Shown here in pieces: positions 27,723-36,654 of a stretch of DNA of 57,286 bases. The stretch is taken from NCBI RefSeq assembly GCF_011050055.1, contig NZ_DRGM01000116.1, forward strand, positions 1-57,286. The letters run 5' to 3'. Position 1 is the stretch's first letter, and every line of letters starts with the position of its first letter. The translations under genes and the position numbers were made by a program. This stretch comes from Pseudoalteromonas prydzensis. Its GTDB lineage: Bacteria > Pseudomonadota > Gammaproteobacteria > Enterobacterales > Alteromonadaceae. A model generated the notes under the pieces. It had not been told where the DNA came from and did no database searches. It saw nothing but the letters and a program-made list of their open reading frames with translations.

Positions 27723-28697
27723 ATGCGTCATTATCCACTGTATAAAATAAACCAAGAGTGCTTACGTCGTTTAGGTAAAGGGGTTTTAAGCTCCTATAAA
27801 CTTGACGCCATAAAAGGCTTAGATATTGACAAAGCAATCGCCAAAGAGTGTGAAGACTTACTTGCATTGAATGAGGATTGTAGCCCTGCGGATTTTAGTG
27901 AATTACGCCAGCGACGTAATATTAGTGCCGCTGTACCCGATGATGATTTATATGCGCAAGTTGTCGAAGCCGCTGATGGTAGCTTATTTATAGTCAACGT
28001 TTGTCGTAATGATGATGACGAAACGATGTTTGAAGTATTCAGTGAGCACGCGTTATCTTTGCCATTGCTTTGCGATCTGATTCGTTACATCAGCAAGGTA
28101 TTTTGCTGGTGTACGGCCAAATATATTTGCCTCTGGCCAGCCCCCGACTCCGATGCAGCCAAACAGCTTTTAAGTTTACCCGGAGCGCGAGCCGTTGACT
28201 CGTTGTTAGGGGCTGAAAACCCACTACTTGAAATTGATAAACGTCTGCATGGCAATATCACGATGCAGCCATTTACACTCGACAAACATTGGGCTTGGTA
28301 TCAACAAGAATATAGCGAATTTTTAACGGCACACCCAGAAATGAAAACCATAGTACCAATAAGTGAGCAACAAGACGTAAGTGAATCTATTGCAGATGGT
28401 TTATGCTGCATGGCGTTTTATCAAGACGAGCCGCTAGGTATGATCATGGGCGAGTCGAGTGAAGAACTAGGCTTAAATGGTTTACTGGTGAGTGATATTT
28501 TTATTGCTAAGCAGTTTAGAGGCCAAGGTTTTGCGTCACCAATGCAGCGCTTGTATTACCAACAGTATAAGCAAGATTTTGAGTTCTTTTTTGGTTATAT
28601 CGATGCGACCAACAAGCCATCTTATAACAATGCTCTTAAGCAAGGGCGTAGGCTACTACGCCAAGAGTTATACTTGCCAGCTCAGCTATTTATTTGA
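27723..28697 (+). CDS. GNAT-type acetyltransferase domain protein with a large unknown N-terminal region
   Basis: 324 residues; the start is supported by AAAGGGAAG. The N-terminal part of about 190 residues has no family I recognise: it is acidic and includes FCWCTAKYICLWPAPDSD. From about residue 195 the protein resembles a GNAT fold, with GLCCMAFYQDEPLGMIMGES as beta strands 2-4, VSDIFIAKQFRGQGFASPMQ as the acetyl-CoA loop (R-G-Q-G-F-A), and DATNKPSYNNALKQGRR at the end. The substrate is unknown. No neighbouring gene suggests one. Confidence 0.8.
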   Translation: MRHYPLYKINQECLRRLGKGVLSSYKLDAIKGLDIDKAIAKECEDLLALNEDCSPADFSELRQRRNISAAVPDDDLYAQVVEAADGSLFIVNVCRNDDDETMFEVFSEHALSLPLLCDLIRYISKVFCWCTAKYICLWPAPDSDAAKQLLSLPGARAVDSLLGAENPLLEIDKRLHGNITMQPFTLDKHWAWYQQEYSEFLTAHPEMKTIVPISEQQDVSESIADGLCCMAFYQDEPLGMIMGESSEELGLNGLLVSDIFIAKQFRGQGFASPMQRLYYQQYKQDFEFFFGYIDATNKPSYNNALKQGRRLLRQELYLPAQLFI

Positions 28698-28856
28698 TTT
28701 TTAGGTTGCCAGCACGTTTATAAAAGCGGTTATTATTTAAGTGTTATGAACCTAATCGTGAATTCTTTTTAATTTATTGAAATAGCTTCCAGCTTTAGTC
28801 GGTCTTTGCAAGGGAGTATTGATAATAAATAATGAGATAGAAGGGCAAGTTATAAT

Positions 28857-29918
28857 ATGACTAATGATAAACGCAGTAGCAATGCAGGCTCCTCAGTCGT
28901 GCGCAAATGTTTGCTACTTGGTTCGATGGCGGCATTTGCAACTGCTACTTTGTATTTTGCCGGTGTATTTAATGGCGACACAGTGACCGCACAACGATTT
29001 GTTGATTTACAACAAGGTGATGAGCCTCACCTCGGCTTTCGGCGTGCCCATGCAAAAGGGATGTGTGTTTCAGGTCGCTTTGAATCGACTGGCGCATTAG
29101 CCAGTTATTCAACTGCAGCAATCTTTAATGAGGGCGACACCGAATTCCTAGGGCGTTTTTCAATTGCAGGTAATAATCCAACGGCACCTGATTTAAAAGC
29201 ACCGGTGCGTAGTTTCGCTTTTGTTGTTAATAGCGCAACTACGCAAGAATGGCGAGTGGCGATGAATACCCCGCCTGTGATGGCAGTCGCTACGCCCGAT
29301 GCATTTTTTCAGCAATTGCAGGCATTATCGCCTGATCCAATCACCAAACAGCGCGATCCTGAGAAAATTAAAGCCTTTTTTAAAGCGCACCCAGAAAGCA
29401 AAGCATTTAACGAGTGGAAAGCCAGTTACGTGCCGACAAATAGTTTTGCTACAGAGCGCTACCACAGCATAAATGCATTTTATTTACACAATGCGCACGG
29501 CGAAAAGCAAGCCGTGCGCTTCGAAGCAGTTCCTGATGATAATTACAAAGAGTTAGTTGAGCTTGATCAGACTTCTGCTGATGCCTTACAACAACAGCTT
29601 GCGGAGCAACTAAAAAACCAGCCAGTTAAATTTGATTTGATGTTTACTTTGGCACATAGCAGTGACGATGAAAATAATCCGACAATACCTTGGCCCACTA
29701 CGCGCAAAACAATCAATGCTGGTACGTTAGTGATCACTGACTGGCGTCCTCAGGATGAAGGAAAGTGTGGGGCTCAAAACTTTGACCCATTAGTTTTACC
29801 CGCAGGAATGAGTGCGACAGCGGATCCTATTTTGCGCGCAAGAGGAGCAGCGTATGCTCAGTCTTATCGTCGCAGAGCCACTGAAACATTGCTTGATGGT
29901 CAATCAACAAATCAATAA
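28857..29918 (+). CDS. Catalase-related peroxidase (SrpA-like), membrane-anchored or periplasmic
   Basis: 353 residues. An N-terminal hydrophobic stretch (VVRKCLLLGSMAAFATATLYFAG) acts as anchor or uncleaved signal. The rest is a reduced catalase fold: the essential distal His in RRAHAKGMCVSGRFESTG, then LGRFSIAGNNPTAPD, and the proximal helix ADPILRARGAAYAQSYRRR, where a haem-ligand Tyr is expected. It lacks the long C-terminal arm of full catalases and matches the small catalase-like peroxidases. It is followed after 10 bases by a cytochrome b561 gene, a known pairing that suggests electrons reach the haem from the membrane quinone pool. Confidence 0.9.
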   Translation: MTNDKRSSNAGSSVVRKCLLLGSMAAFATATLYFAGVFNGDTVTAQRFVDLQQGDEPHLGFRRAHAKGMCVSGRFESTGALASYSTAAIFNEGDTEFLGRFSIAGNNPTAPDLKAPVRSFAFVVNSATTQEWRVAMNTPPVMAVATPDAFFQQLQALSPDPITKQRDPEKIKAFFKAHPESKAFNEWKASYVPTNSFATERYHSINAFYLHNAHGEKQAVRFEAVPDDNYKELVELDQTSADALQQQLAEQLKNQPVKFDLMFTLAHSSDDENNPTIPWPTTRKTINAGTLVITDWRPQDEGKCGAQNFDPLVLPAGMSATADPILRARGAAYAQSYRRRATETLLDGQSTNQ

Positions 29919-29928
29919 GGAGCGCGTA

Positions 29929-30465
29929 ATGTCAGTAAATAAAAGGTACTCAGCGACCAGTCAATTATTACATTGGGTTATGGCATTGCTTTTGATTTCG
30001 ATGCTGTTCTTAGGCTTATCAATGGTGCAAAGCTTGGCTGTTTGGCAGCTAGAAGCCGTAGCCTTGCATAAATCATTCGGCTTTTTAGCACTTGTACTGG
30101 TAATAATAAGGCTGATAAATAAAGCACTTAGTGTCGCTCCTGAATTACCCAGTGAGTTACCTGCAATTCAGCACTTAGCGGCGTCGGTAACTCATATCGG
30201 GCTGTATGCTGCGATGATACTGATGCCGTTATCTGGCTGGTTGATGCAAAATGCCGATGGGCGCGTGGTGCAGGTGTTTGGGCTGTTTACGTTGCCTAAT
30301 TTACTTGATGCAAATATTAAATACTTTGCATTTTTTCGAGAAATGCATGGCATTGTAGCTTGGTTGTTTTTAGCGATGATCTTTATGCACATCAGTGCAG
30401 CGCTATACCATGGCTTAATTAAGCAAGATGGCGTGATCAGTACCATGCTCAGAGCTAAGAAATAG
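29929..30465 (+). CDS. Cytochrome b561-type membrane haem protein
   Basis: 178 residues from the ATG at 29929, which has AAGGAG 7 bases upstream; the frame is open further upstream only through overlap with the previous gene. There are four membrane helices, with His residues in LLHWVMALLL, ALHKSFGFLALVLV, HIGLYAAMILMPLSGWL and MHGIVAWLFLAMIFMHISAALYH that can hold two b haems. It is probably the membrane electron donor or partner of the catalase-like protein directly upstream. A terminator follows the gene. Confidence 0.93.
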   Translation: MSVNKRYSATSQLLHWVMALLLISMLFLGLSMVQSLAVWQLEAVALHKSFGFLALVLVIIRLINKALSVAPELPSELPAIQHLAASVTHIGLYAAMILMPLSGWLMQNADGRVVQVFGLFTLPNLLDANIKYFAFFREMHGIVAWLFLAMIFMHISAALYHGLIKQDGVISTMLRAKK

Positions 30466-30490
30466 GTTCCTTTGTTATTAATTCATTTCA

Positions 30491-30520
30491 AAAAAAGGCC
30501 AGCGACATCTGGCCTTCTTG
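30491..30520. terminator. Bidirectional terminator after cytochrome b561
   Basis: An 8-bp stem AAGGCCAG / CTGGCCTT with a CGACAT loop, preceded by AAAAAA and followed by CTTGCTTC, between convergent genes. Confidence 0.7.
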
Positions 30521-30528
30521 CTTCTAGG

Positions 30529-31308
30529 TTACTCATATTCTCGGGCTTTTTTGGTTTTAATTACTGCAATATAGCCATGCCAGCTGGCGTAGCTTAGTAG
30601 CGGCATAATAACAATAAAACCGGTGGCGCCGGTTATAAAGCCGATAGCAACAAGGACAAAAATACAGATGGCCCATACCACCATCGCTGCAAAATTTACT
30701 CTAACAGCATGCATTGATGAGACAACCGCAGTCATGATATCAACCCGTCTTTCCATCATAATTTGCGGTGTGAAGGCTGAAATCGCAAATACAGTCACCA
30801 GTAATACACCGCCAATGATTGAACCTACGGTTAAAAATGCGGATAGCTCTTCAAATGTAGGGTTAGCATAACTTGGGTAGAGGGCATGAACCAGTGCAGC
30901 AAGGCGCATCCATATAATCATTATTATCATCAGTAAAATTGCAAACCCCCATTCACCTACGGGATTTCTGAACATGGATTTTAGCGAGTGACCTAGGGTA
31001 GGCGTGTGGCCCTTTTCAAGCTCCCACGCAACATCATAAAGCCCCACGGCAAACACGGGGCCTATTAAAGCAAATGCAACTGTGGCGGGTAACACCACTA
31101 AGTGGCTTTCTGTGAGTACAACAGAATATATAATTGCCAGCGGAATAAGCGTAAAAATTAGCCCGTAAACTAGACTCAAAATGGGGGCTCTGGTCATATC
31201 TTTAAAGGCCAGTGCCAGCCAGTGAAACGCTGCAAATGTACTAACCGTATTACATTTAATACACGCTGCAAAGGGAGTTTGTTTATCAATTGTTTGAGGT
31301 GTTGGCAT
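30529..31308 (-). CDS. DUF2189-family integral membrane protein
   Basis: 259 residues with about six hydrophobic segments. The N-terminal stretch TFAAFHWLALAFKDMTRAPILSLVYGLIF and the central LYDVAWELEKGHTPTLGHSL are recognisable hallmarks of the DUF2189 family of predicted inner-membrane proteins. A CIKCNTVS motif occurs before the first helix. The function is unknown. Members are often found near respiratory or cytochrome genes; here the cytochrome b561 gene is convergent with it. Confidence 0.85.
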   Translation of the reverse strand: MPTPQTIDKQTPFAACIKCNTVSTFAAFHWLALAFKDMTRAPILSLVYGLIFTLIPLAIIYSVVLTESHLVVLPATVAFALIGPVFAVGLYDVAWELEKGHTPTLGHSLKSMFRNPVGEWGFAILLMIIMIIWMRLAALVHALYPSYANPTFEELSAFLTVGSIIGGVLLVTVFAISAFTPQIMMERRVDIMTAVVSSMHAVRVNFAAMVVWAICIFVLVAIGFITGATGFIVIMPLLSYASWHGYIAVIKTKKAREYE

Positions 31309-31612
31309 ATTATGCTCCTAATTAAAGCGCTTCTTTAGGTTTAGAACAAAGCGCAATTATTTACAAATAATCAATATAGGAAGGACGTTATTTTTTATTT
31401 TTCTTAAGTGTTGATAGCTAGCAATAGCGTAACTCAGGTCTTTATTTAGTCGAATTTTATTAACTAAAAACTTAATAAACCAAGTTATTAGCTCTTAATT
31501 AATACTTTTAGTTATAATAATGTATAAAATATCAGCAGATTAACTTGTGATCTAAGGACATGAATTTGTTACCCGATTTTAATTAGACCTTTCGCTTAAC
31601 AAGGATTTTTAT
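31309..31612. other. 304-base divergent intergenic region
   Basis: AT-rich promoter space between the DUF2189 and MarC genes. I see no open frame, RNA gene or clear hairpin. AAGGA lies 8 bases before the MarC start. Confidence 0.45.
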
Positions 31613-32224
31613 ATGCTAGAAAAGCTTTCTCAAGATGCCCTCGTTATTTGGGCTACGATTGATCCTATTGGTACTATGGCGCTGTTTGCGGCATTGACTT
31701 CACACCTAACAGAGCAACAAAGACGTAAAACGGCATTTAAAACAGTGCTTTATGCGGCGTGCGTATTACTTGCGTCTATTTTAGTTGGGCAGCTTATTCT
31801 AAATGCAATGGGTATAAGGTTAGTGTCGTTTCAGTTGGGCGGTGGGATTATTTTATTTTTATTTGGCTTACAAATGATTTTTGGTAACGACTTTAATAAA
31901 GCGCAGCAAGACCCTGGACATGATATTGCCGTTTTTCCACTGGCAATACCGGCAACTGCAACTCCTGGTGCTATCTTAGCCGTGATTTTACTAACAGATA
32001 ACCATATTTACCCTGTTGTTACGCAGATCGGTACCGCCTTGGTGATGTTAGCGGTATTAGGGCTGACACTTATTTTGTTATTGCTCTCAGGCAAAATAAT
32101 CAAATTAATTGGTACTGGCGGAGCATCAATTTTAACCCGCGTGATGGGCATGATTTTAGCTGCATTTTCTGTTGAGCTGATCATGACTGCATTAGAAATT
32201 AAGCAATGGGTTAACTTAGACTGA
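31613..32224 (+). CDS. MarC-family membrane protein
   Basis: 203 residues, six predicted membrane helices. IDPIGTMALFAALTSHLTEQQRRKTAFK at the first loop, QLGGGIILFLFGLQMIFG in helix 3 and FPLAIPATATPGAILAVILL in helix 4 are the MarC family blocks. Despite the name the family is not clearly linked to multidrug resistance, and transport activity is unproven. It is followed by about 475 bases with no convincing gene. Confidence 0.92.
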   Translation: MLEKLSQDALVIWATIDPIGTMALFAALTSHLTEQQRRKTAFKTVLYAACVLLASILVGQLILNAMGIRLVSFQLGGGIILFLFGLQMIFGNDFNKAQQDPGHDIAVFPLAIPATATPGAILAVILLTDNHIYPVVTQIGTALVMLAVLGLTLILLLLSGKIIKLIGTGGASILTRVMGMILAAFSVELIMTALEIKQWVNLD

Positions 32225-32698
32225 CCAGTATGAGTCACGGATGAACGTGCGACGTGGTTAGTTGAGTAGCGTATCAGTAAAAAGCAATCTGGCGATCCCT
32301 TTTGCAATTCCACTGCTTGTGGAGTTTACGCTCACGGGTCGTGCATTTAAAACTAAAATCTTAATTATTTGTCATCAATTAGCTTGTAATACTGAACAGG
32401 ATTGCCAAATGTTATTTGCAGGTGCTTTAACAACTGGTATGGATGCGGCAATTGTTTTGCTCTTATCTGGCAGGAGGCAGCAAGCCGGCGGCTAACACTA
32501 AAAATTAGCCCCTTGTGAGCGTACATTGTTTACCGCGTGAACAAATTTTCTGATACCTCACTGAGCAGATGCCTAGCGGTAAAAGTGGCTTTATTCGCTT
32601 TATCAGCACCACGAGACTTATTTGCCGTTTAATGCCTGCTTTCTTTAAAGGGGGTTTGCTGAATCACTAAAGTACAGTGTTACTCGCTATTTTTAAAC
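32225..32698. other. 474-base region with no convincing gene
   Basis: Between marC and the cueR terminator. A 77-codon frame at 32262-32495 contains LLVEFTLTG and GALTTGMDAAIVLLL, but it has no ribosome site and no family I recognise. The region may hold a decayed gene. No repeats shared with the rest of the window were seen. Confidence 0.4.
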
Positions 32699-32738
32699 AG
32701 CAAAAAGCCAGTCAGTAATATGACTAGCTTTTTGCTTT
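32699..32738 (-). terminator. Terminator of the copA-cueR operon
   Basis: A long imperfect stem: AGCAAAAAGCCAGTCA pairs with TGACTAGCTTTTTGCT around GTAATA. It touches the cueR stop. The A- and T-rich arms let it serve both strands. Confidence 0.7.
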
Positions 32739-33168
32739 AAATGGTTTTCTTTGCCGTGGTATTTAAGCTGTTTTGGCATAAACCGTCTAAAATTGCGCAG
32801 TGGGCATTCTCATCATCGCTACAATTATCAGATAACAGTTTGAGTGCTTGGCGCATTTGCTGTAGCTCATTAATTTTTTCTTCAATTTCACTCAGGTGAT
32901 GCTGAGCAATAGATTTTACTTCTCTACTTGTGCGAGCTGGGTTTTGCCACAAGGTTAATAGTGATTGAATTTGGATTATTGGAAACCCAAGCTTCCTAGC
33001 TTGTCTAATAACACCTAATAATTGCAGTTGCTGATCACTATATAAACGGTAACCTGCTTCGCTGCGTTTAGTGCATTTTAATAAACTACTGGCTTCGTAA
33101 TGGCGGATCATTTTGGCTGAAAGCCCAGTTAATTGTGCTGCTTCACCGATTGTGATGAGTTTCTCCAT
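32737..33168 (-). CDS. cueR: Copper-responsive MerR-family regulator CueR
   Basis: 143 residues. The N-terminal MerR helix-turn-helix (ITIGEAAQLTGLSAKMIRHYE, then GYRLYSDQQLQLLGVIRQARKLGF) is followed by a dimerisation helix. Near residue 113 the metal loop NCSDDENAHC places two Cys seven residues apart, the CueR arrangement for linear Cu(I) binding. Its AAGGAG ribosome site lies inside the end of copA, 5 bases separate the two genes, and it is the downstream gene of the operon. It should activate the promoter at 35575-35605 and so regulate its own transcript. Confidence 0.92.
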   Translation of the reverse strand: MEKLITIGEAAQLTGLSAKMIRHYEASSLLKCTKRSEAGYRLYSDQQLQLLGVIRQARKLGFPIIQIQSLLTLWQNPARTSREVKSIAQHHLSEIEEKINELQQMRQALKLLSDNCSDDENAHCAILDGLCQNSLNTTAKKTI

Positions 33169-33173
33169 GCTTG

Positions 33174-35537
33174 TTACTCCTTTGGTTGCCAGCGTTGTAG
33201 TAGTAAGGCATTACTGATCACCAGCAAACTACTGGTGGCCATCGCTGCTCCTGCAAGTATAGGGTTGAGGTAACCAAGTGCAGCGAGAGGAATACCAATG
33301 ACATTGAAAATAAATGCCCAAAATAAATTTTGCTTAATTTTTCGGTATGTCAGTTTAGCCATTGATAGCGCAGATGCCACTAAAGCAGGCTCACCCCGCA
33401 TGAGCGTTATTGCTGCTGCACTTACTGCGACTTCGGTACCTGTGGCCATTGCGATACCCAAATCTGCTTGCGCCAACGCCGGGGCATCATTGATACCATC
33501 TCCTACCATAGCAACGAGATAACCAGCTTGCTGTGAGTTACTTATATACTGTGCTTTAGATTCAGGCAGCACTTGCGCTTGGTAATCATCTAATGCCAAT
33601 AGTTTGGCTGTATAATCGGCACTACTTTGGCTGTCACCGGTTAACATTGCCACTTTAATACCTTGCTGTTTTAGTTGTTTTATCGCGGCAATCGCATGTG
33701 GTTTTAGCTGATCAGTAAAGCAAAATAACCCTAAAAAATTACTCTCTTCATTTTGCTGACTAACCAACCACGATAACGAAGCACCTGGTACATCAATTTC
33801 TATTTGTGGCAAGGTGAGTCCTAGCTCTTGCATCCAAAAACCACTGCCGAATAATAACCTTGCATTTTGGTGGTGCGCTTTTACACCTCTGCCAGCGACA
33901 ACTTGAAAATCAGTAACAGCGTTTGCTTGCAAGTTGTGCTCATGCGCTTTATTTAAAACAGCTTTGGCCAATGGGTGTTCACTGTATTGCTGTAATGATG
34001 CGGCCAACTGCAGTAAATCATCTTCATCACCAGAAAGCGTATGTATACTCACTAATTCAGGTTTCCCTACCGTGAGTGTGCCTGTTTTATCAAAAACCAC
34101 CATGTTAATTGCAGTGGCTTGCTCTAAAGCACGAGCATCTTTGACTAATATACCAAATCGCGCAGCCGTGCCAGTTCCCGCCATTATGGCGGCAGGGGTC
34201 GCTAACCCGAGGGCACAAGGACAAGCGATGACAAGCACAGCAACAGCATTAAGAATACTTTGTTGCCAATTACCTGTTGCTAAACCCCAGCTTACTAAAG
34301 TAATGAGTGCGATCAACAATACTATAGGTACAAAGATAGCACTCACTTTATCTACTAATGCTTGTACAGGAGCTTTGGCGCCTTGTGCTTGCTCTACTAA
34401 ACGTATTATTTTCGCAAGCGTTGATTCTGCCCCAACGCTTGTAGCGCTGATCTCTAATACTCCATCTAAATTAACGGATCCGCCAGTTACTTTATCTGCG
34501 ATTGATTTAAATACTGGCATGCTTTCACCGCTTATTAAAGCTTCATCAATTTGCGATTGACCTTTAATGATAACGCCATCTACAGGGACACGTTCACTGG
34601 GTTTAATTAATAGTCGTTCATCTGTTTTGATCATCGCAGCAGCGACTTCAGTCCAGTTGTTTTCGCGCCACACGGTTGCTGTGGTTGGCCGTAAGCCCTC
34701 TAGTGCTTTTAGAGCACTTGTTGTTTGGCGTTTAGCTCTGTGCTCAAGGTATTTGCCTAAAAGTACTAAGCTGAGCACGGCGCTACTGCTTTCAAAGTAA
34801 AGGTGAGGGGAACCGTGCTGCCCAGTAAAAGTCCACCATAAGTACACTGATAGACCATATGCGGCGCTGGTACCAATAGCGACTAATAAATCCATATTAC
34901 CGGAGCCAGCTTTAACAGCAGCCCAGCCCGCCCGATAAAAACGCGCGCCAAAATAAAACTGTACAGGTGTTGCGAGTAACCACTGGGTCCAAGCCGGGAG
35001 CATCCAATCATGTTGAAAGAGCATGGCAAACATTGCTAAAACCATAGGTAACGTTAAGAGTATTGAAGCAAGTGCAGGGAACCAATCCGCTTGATAAAAA
35101 GCGTGTTTTTCCTTTTCTTTCACATCATACGATGTATCAACTAGCTGATAGCCGGCATTATTTAAGGTGGTTGCAATGTCAGTTATTGATAATGGCGAAA
35201 GCAAGGTCAGATTAAGTTTTTCTGTTGCTAGATTTACGCTTGCGGTGAGTATTTGTTGCAGTTGCATCATTGCTTTTTCTACTCGCGTAACGCAAGAGGC
35301 GCAGGTCATCCCAGCAACTTGGTATTGAACATGGGTGATTGGTACTTCATAACCTGCATTTTTTACCGCATCTATTAGCGCAGTAGTTTCGGCTGCGCCT
35401 TCTACTGTTACTGTTTCTAGTGCTAAATTAACAGTTGCATTTACAACACCAGTAACCTTGCCTAAAGCCTTCTCGACTCTACCAACGCAGGAAGCGCAGG
35501 TCATCCCGGCAACACTAAATTGAATTGATTTATCCAC
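33174..35537 (-). CDS. copA: Copper-exporting P-type ATPase CopA
   Basis: 787 residues from the GTG at 35537, which has GGAGG 5 bases upstream; a GTG at 35549 would add 4 residues. It has two N-terminal HMA domains with GMTCASC motifs (near residues 10 and 80), eight membrane helices, the transport motif IACPCALGLATP (CPC), phosphorylation motif FDKTGTLTVGK, and hinge GDGINDAPAL. TGES appears as ISGESMPV in the actuator domain. It pumps Cu(I) out of the cytoplasm to the periplasm. It is the first gene of copA-cueR. Confidence 0.96.
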   Translation of the reverse strand: MDKSIQFSVAGMTCASCVGRVEKALGKVTGVVNATVNLALETVTVEGAAETTALIDAVKNAGYEVPITHVQYQVAGMTCASCVTRVEKAMMQLQQILTASVNLATEKLNLTLLSPLSITDIATTLNNAGYQLVDTSYDVKEKEKHAFYQADWFPALASILLTLPMVLAMFAMLFQHDWMLPAWTQWLLATPVQFYFGARFYRAGWAAVKAGSGNMDLLVAIGTSAAYGLSVYLWWTFTGQHGSPHLYFESSSAVLSLVLLGKYLEHRAKRQTTSALKALEGLRPTTATVWRENNWTEVAAAMIKTDERLLIKPSERVPVDGVIIKGQSQIDEALISGESMPVFKSIADKVTGGSVNLDGVLEISATSVGAESTLAKIIRLVEQAQGAKAPVQALVDKVSAIFVPIVLLIALITLVSWGLATGNWQQSILNAVAVLVIACPCALGLATPAAIMAGTGTAARFGILVKDARALEQATAINMVVFDKTGTLTVGKPELVSIHTLSGDEDDLLQLAASLQQYSEHPLAKAVLNKAHEHNLQANAVTDFQVVAGRGVKAHHQNARLLFGSGFWMQELGLTLPQIEIDVPGASLSWLVSQQNEESNFLGLFCFTDQLKPHAIAAIKQLKQQGIKVAMLTGDSQSSADYTAKLLALDDYQAQVLPESKAQYISNSQQAGYLVAMVGDGINDAPALAQADLGIAMATGTEVAVSAAAITLMRGEPALVASALSMAKLTYRKIKQNLFWAFIFNVIGIPLAALGYLNPILAGAAMATSSLLVISNALLLQRWQPKE

Positions 35538-35574
35538 ATTAACCTCCACTGCTGTAATTTATCTTGAGTTGTAG

Positions 35575-35605
35575 AGATTAATCCTTCCCATGAGGGGAAG
35601 GTCAA
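35575..35605 (-). promoter_or_regulatory. CueR-type copA promoter
   Basis: On the minus strand, -35 TTGACC (35600-35605) and -10 TAATCT (35575-35580) are separated by 19 bases, which hold the dyad CCTTCC...GGAAGG. Overlong spacing with this dyad is the hallmark of MerR/CueR-controlled copper promoters, and it lies 37 bases before the copA start. Confidence 0.9.
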
Positions 35606-36036
35606 AATAAATTATTAATTTTATTATGCGACAAAGATTGGCTTTACCTTAAAGGGAAGCTGCAAAGTTAATTAACAAAAATGGCTTTGCTAATGTTAAA
35701 GCTAACAATTGAAAAATACGATGTTAGTAGCATAGGTGCAGAATACATACATTAATAGTCTTATATTACTTATTTATGCTGCATGGCAATACTCGTATTG
35801 TTGGGATACGTTTATCAACATTGAGGTTTTAATTTCTTGCATACTTTCTGTTTTTTGCTGCATTTCGTAACATTTACTTGAAAAATGGCAATTATATTAT
35901 TTTTTTTCGTAATTTTTTCTAAGCCAATTTATAAACGCTAATACAGTTACTTAGAGTCACTTTGCTGACGCCACTTTAGCTTGTTTACAGTTTGTCAACC
36001 TTGAATTACCCAATCTATTACTTTAACCTTTATTTT
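35606..36036. other. AT-rich gap between copA and betI promoters
   Basis: About 430 bases with no gene. AT-rich runs are at 35880-35930. Other than the flanking regulatory sites I see nothing to annotate. Confidence 0.45.
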
Positions 36037-36053
36037 TACTGAACGATCAATTA
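36037..36053 (+). promoter_or_regulatory. Probable BetI operator
   Basis: TACTGAACGATCAATTA resembles the dyad TTGAACG-TCAAT bound by BetI. It lies 10 bases before the betI start codon, where repression of the bet operon in the absence of choline would be expected. Confidence 0.55.
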
Positions 36054-36062
36054 ATAAAAATC

Positions 36063-36653
36063 ATGCCTAAAGTTGGAATGGAACCTGTCCGTCGTCAGCA
36101 GTTAATTGACGCCACAATTGAGTCGGTTGCTGAGCTTGGTTTACAAGGCACAACGATTAACAGTATTAGTAACAAGGCGGGTTTGTCGTCGGGCATTATT
36201 AGTCATTACTTTGGTGGTAAACAGGGCTTGATAGAAGCCACTGTGCGTTATTTATTAACCAACTTGAAGCGTGCATTAATTGAACGTGTAACAGCAACTA
36301 CGACGCCAGAACAACGGTTGATGTTTATAGTTGAAGCGAACTTTGCACGCTTACAGCTGCAAAGTGATACCACTAAAACTTGGTTAAGCTTTTGGGCGCA
36401 ATCAATGCATGACGTGCAATTACATCGTTTACAAAACGTTAATAGCCGCCGTCTTTTTAGTAACTTAACAAGTTCATTCAAAGCATTAATGAATGACGTT
36501 GATGCCAAACTTGCAGCCGAATTATGTGCAGCGATGATTGATGGGCTGTGGTTAAGAGCGGTGTTAAGTAAGTCAGACGAAGATCAATTTGAACATTGCG
36601 AGCAGTTAGCTAAAGGCTATGTAAATTCACTTATCAAACAGTATGGAGCTTAA
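36063..36653 (+). CDS. betI: TetR-family choline-responsive repressor BetI
   Basis: 196 residues. The N-terminal TetR helix-turn-helix (about 8-55) reads [20 protein letters not shown] and [20 protein letters not shown], close to E. coli BetI. The C-terminal domain ([13 protein letters not shown] onward, ending [14 protein letters not shown]) would bind choline and release repression. It is the first gene of the betIBA operon and its end lies against the betB start. Confidence 0.95.
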   Translation: MPKVGMEPVRRQQLIDATIESVAELGLQGTTINSISNKAGLSSGIISHYFGGKQGLIEATVRYLLTNLKRALIERVTATTTPEQRLMFIVEANFARLQLQSDTTKTWLSFWAQSMHDVQLHRLQNVNSRRLFSNLTSSFKALMNDVDAKLAAELCAAMIDGLWLRAVLSKSDEDQFEHCEQLAKGYVNSLIKQYGA

Positions 36654-36654
36654 T

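Noticed and set aside
32262..32495. A 77-codon plus-strand frame after marC
   Set aside because: No ribosome site, no family pattern and abrupt composition changes; kept only as a possible relic.
33934..34560. A 208-codon plus-strand frame inside copA
   Set aside because: It is antisense to a fully recognisable P-type ATPase; long open antisense frames are common in such genes.
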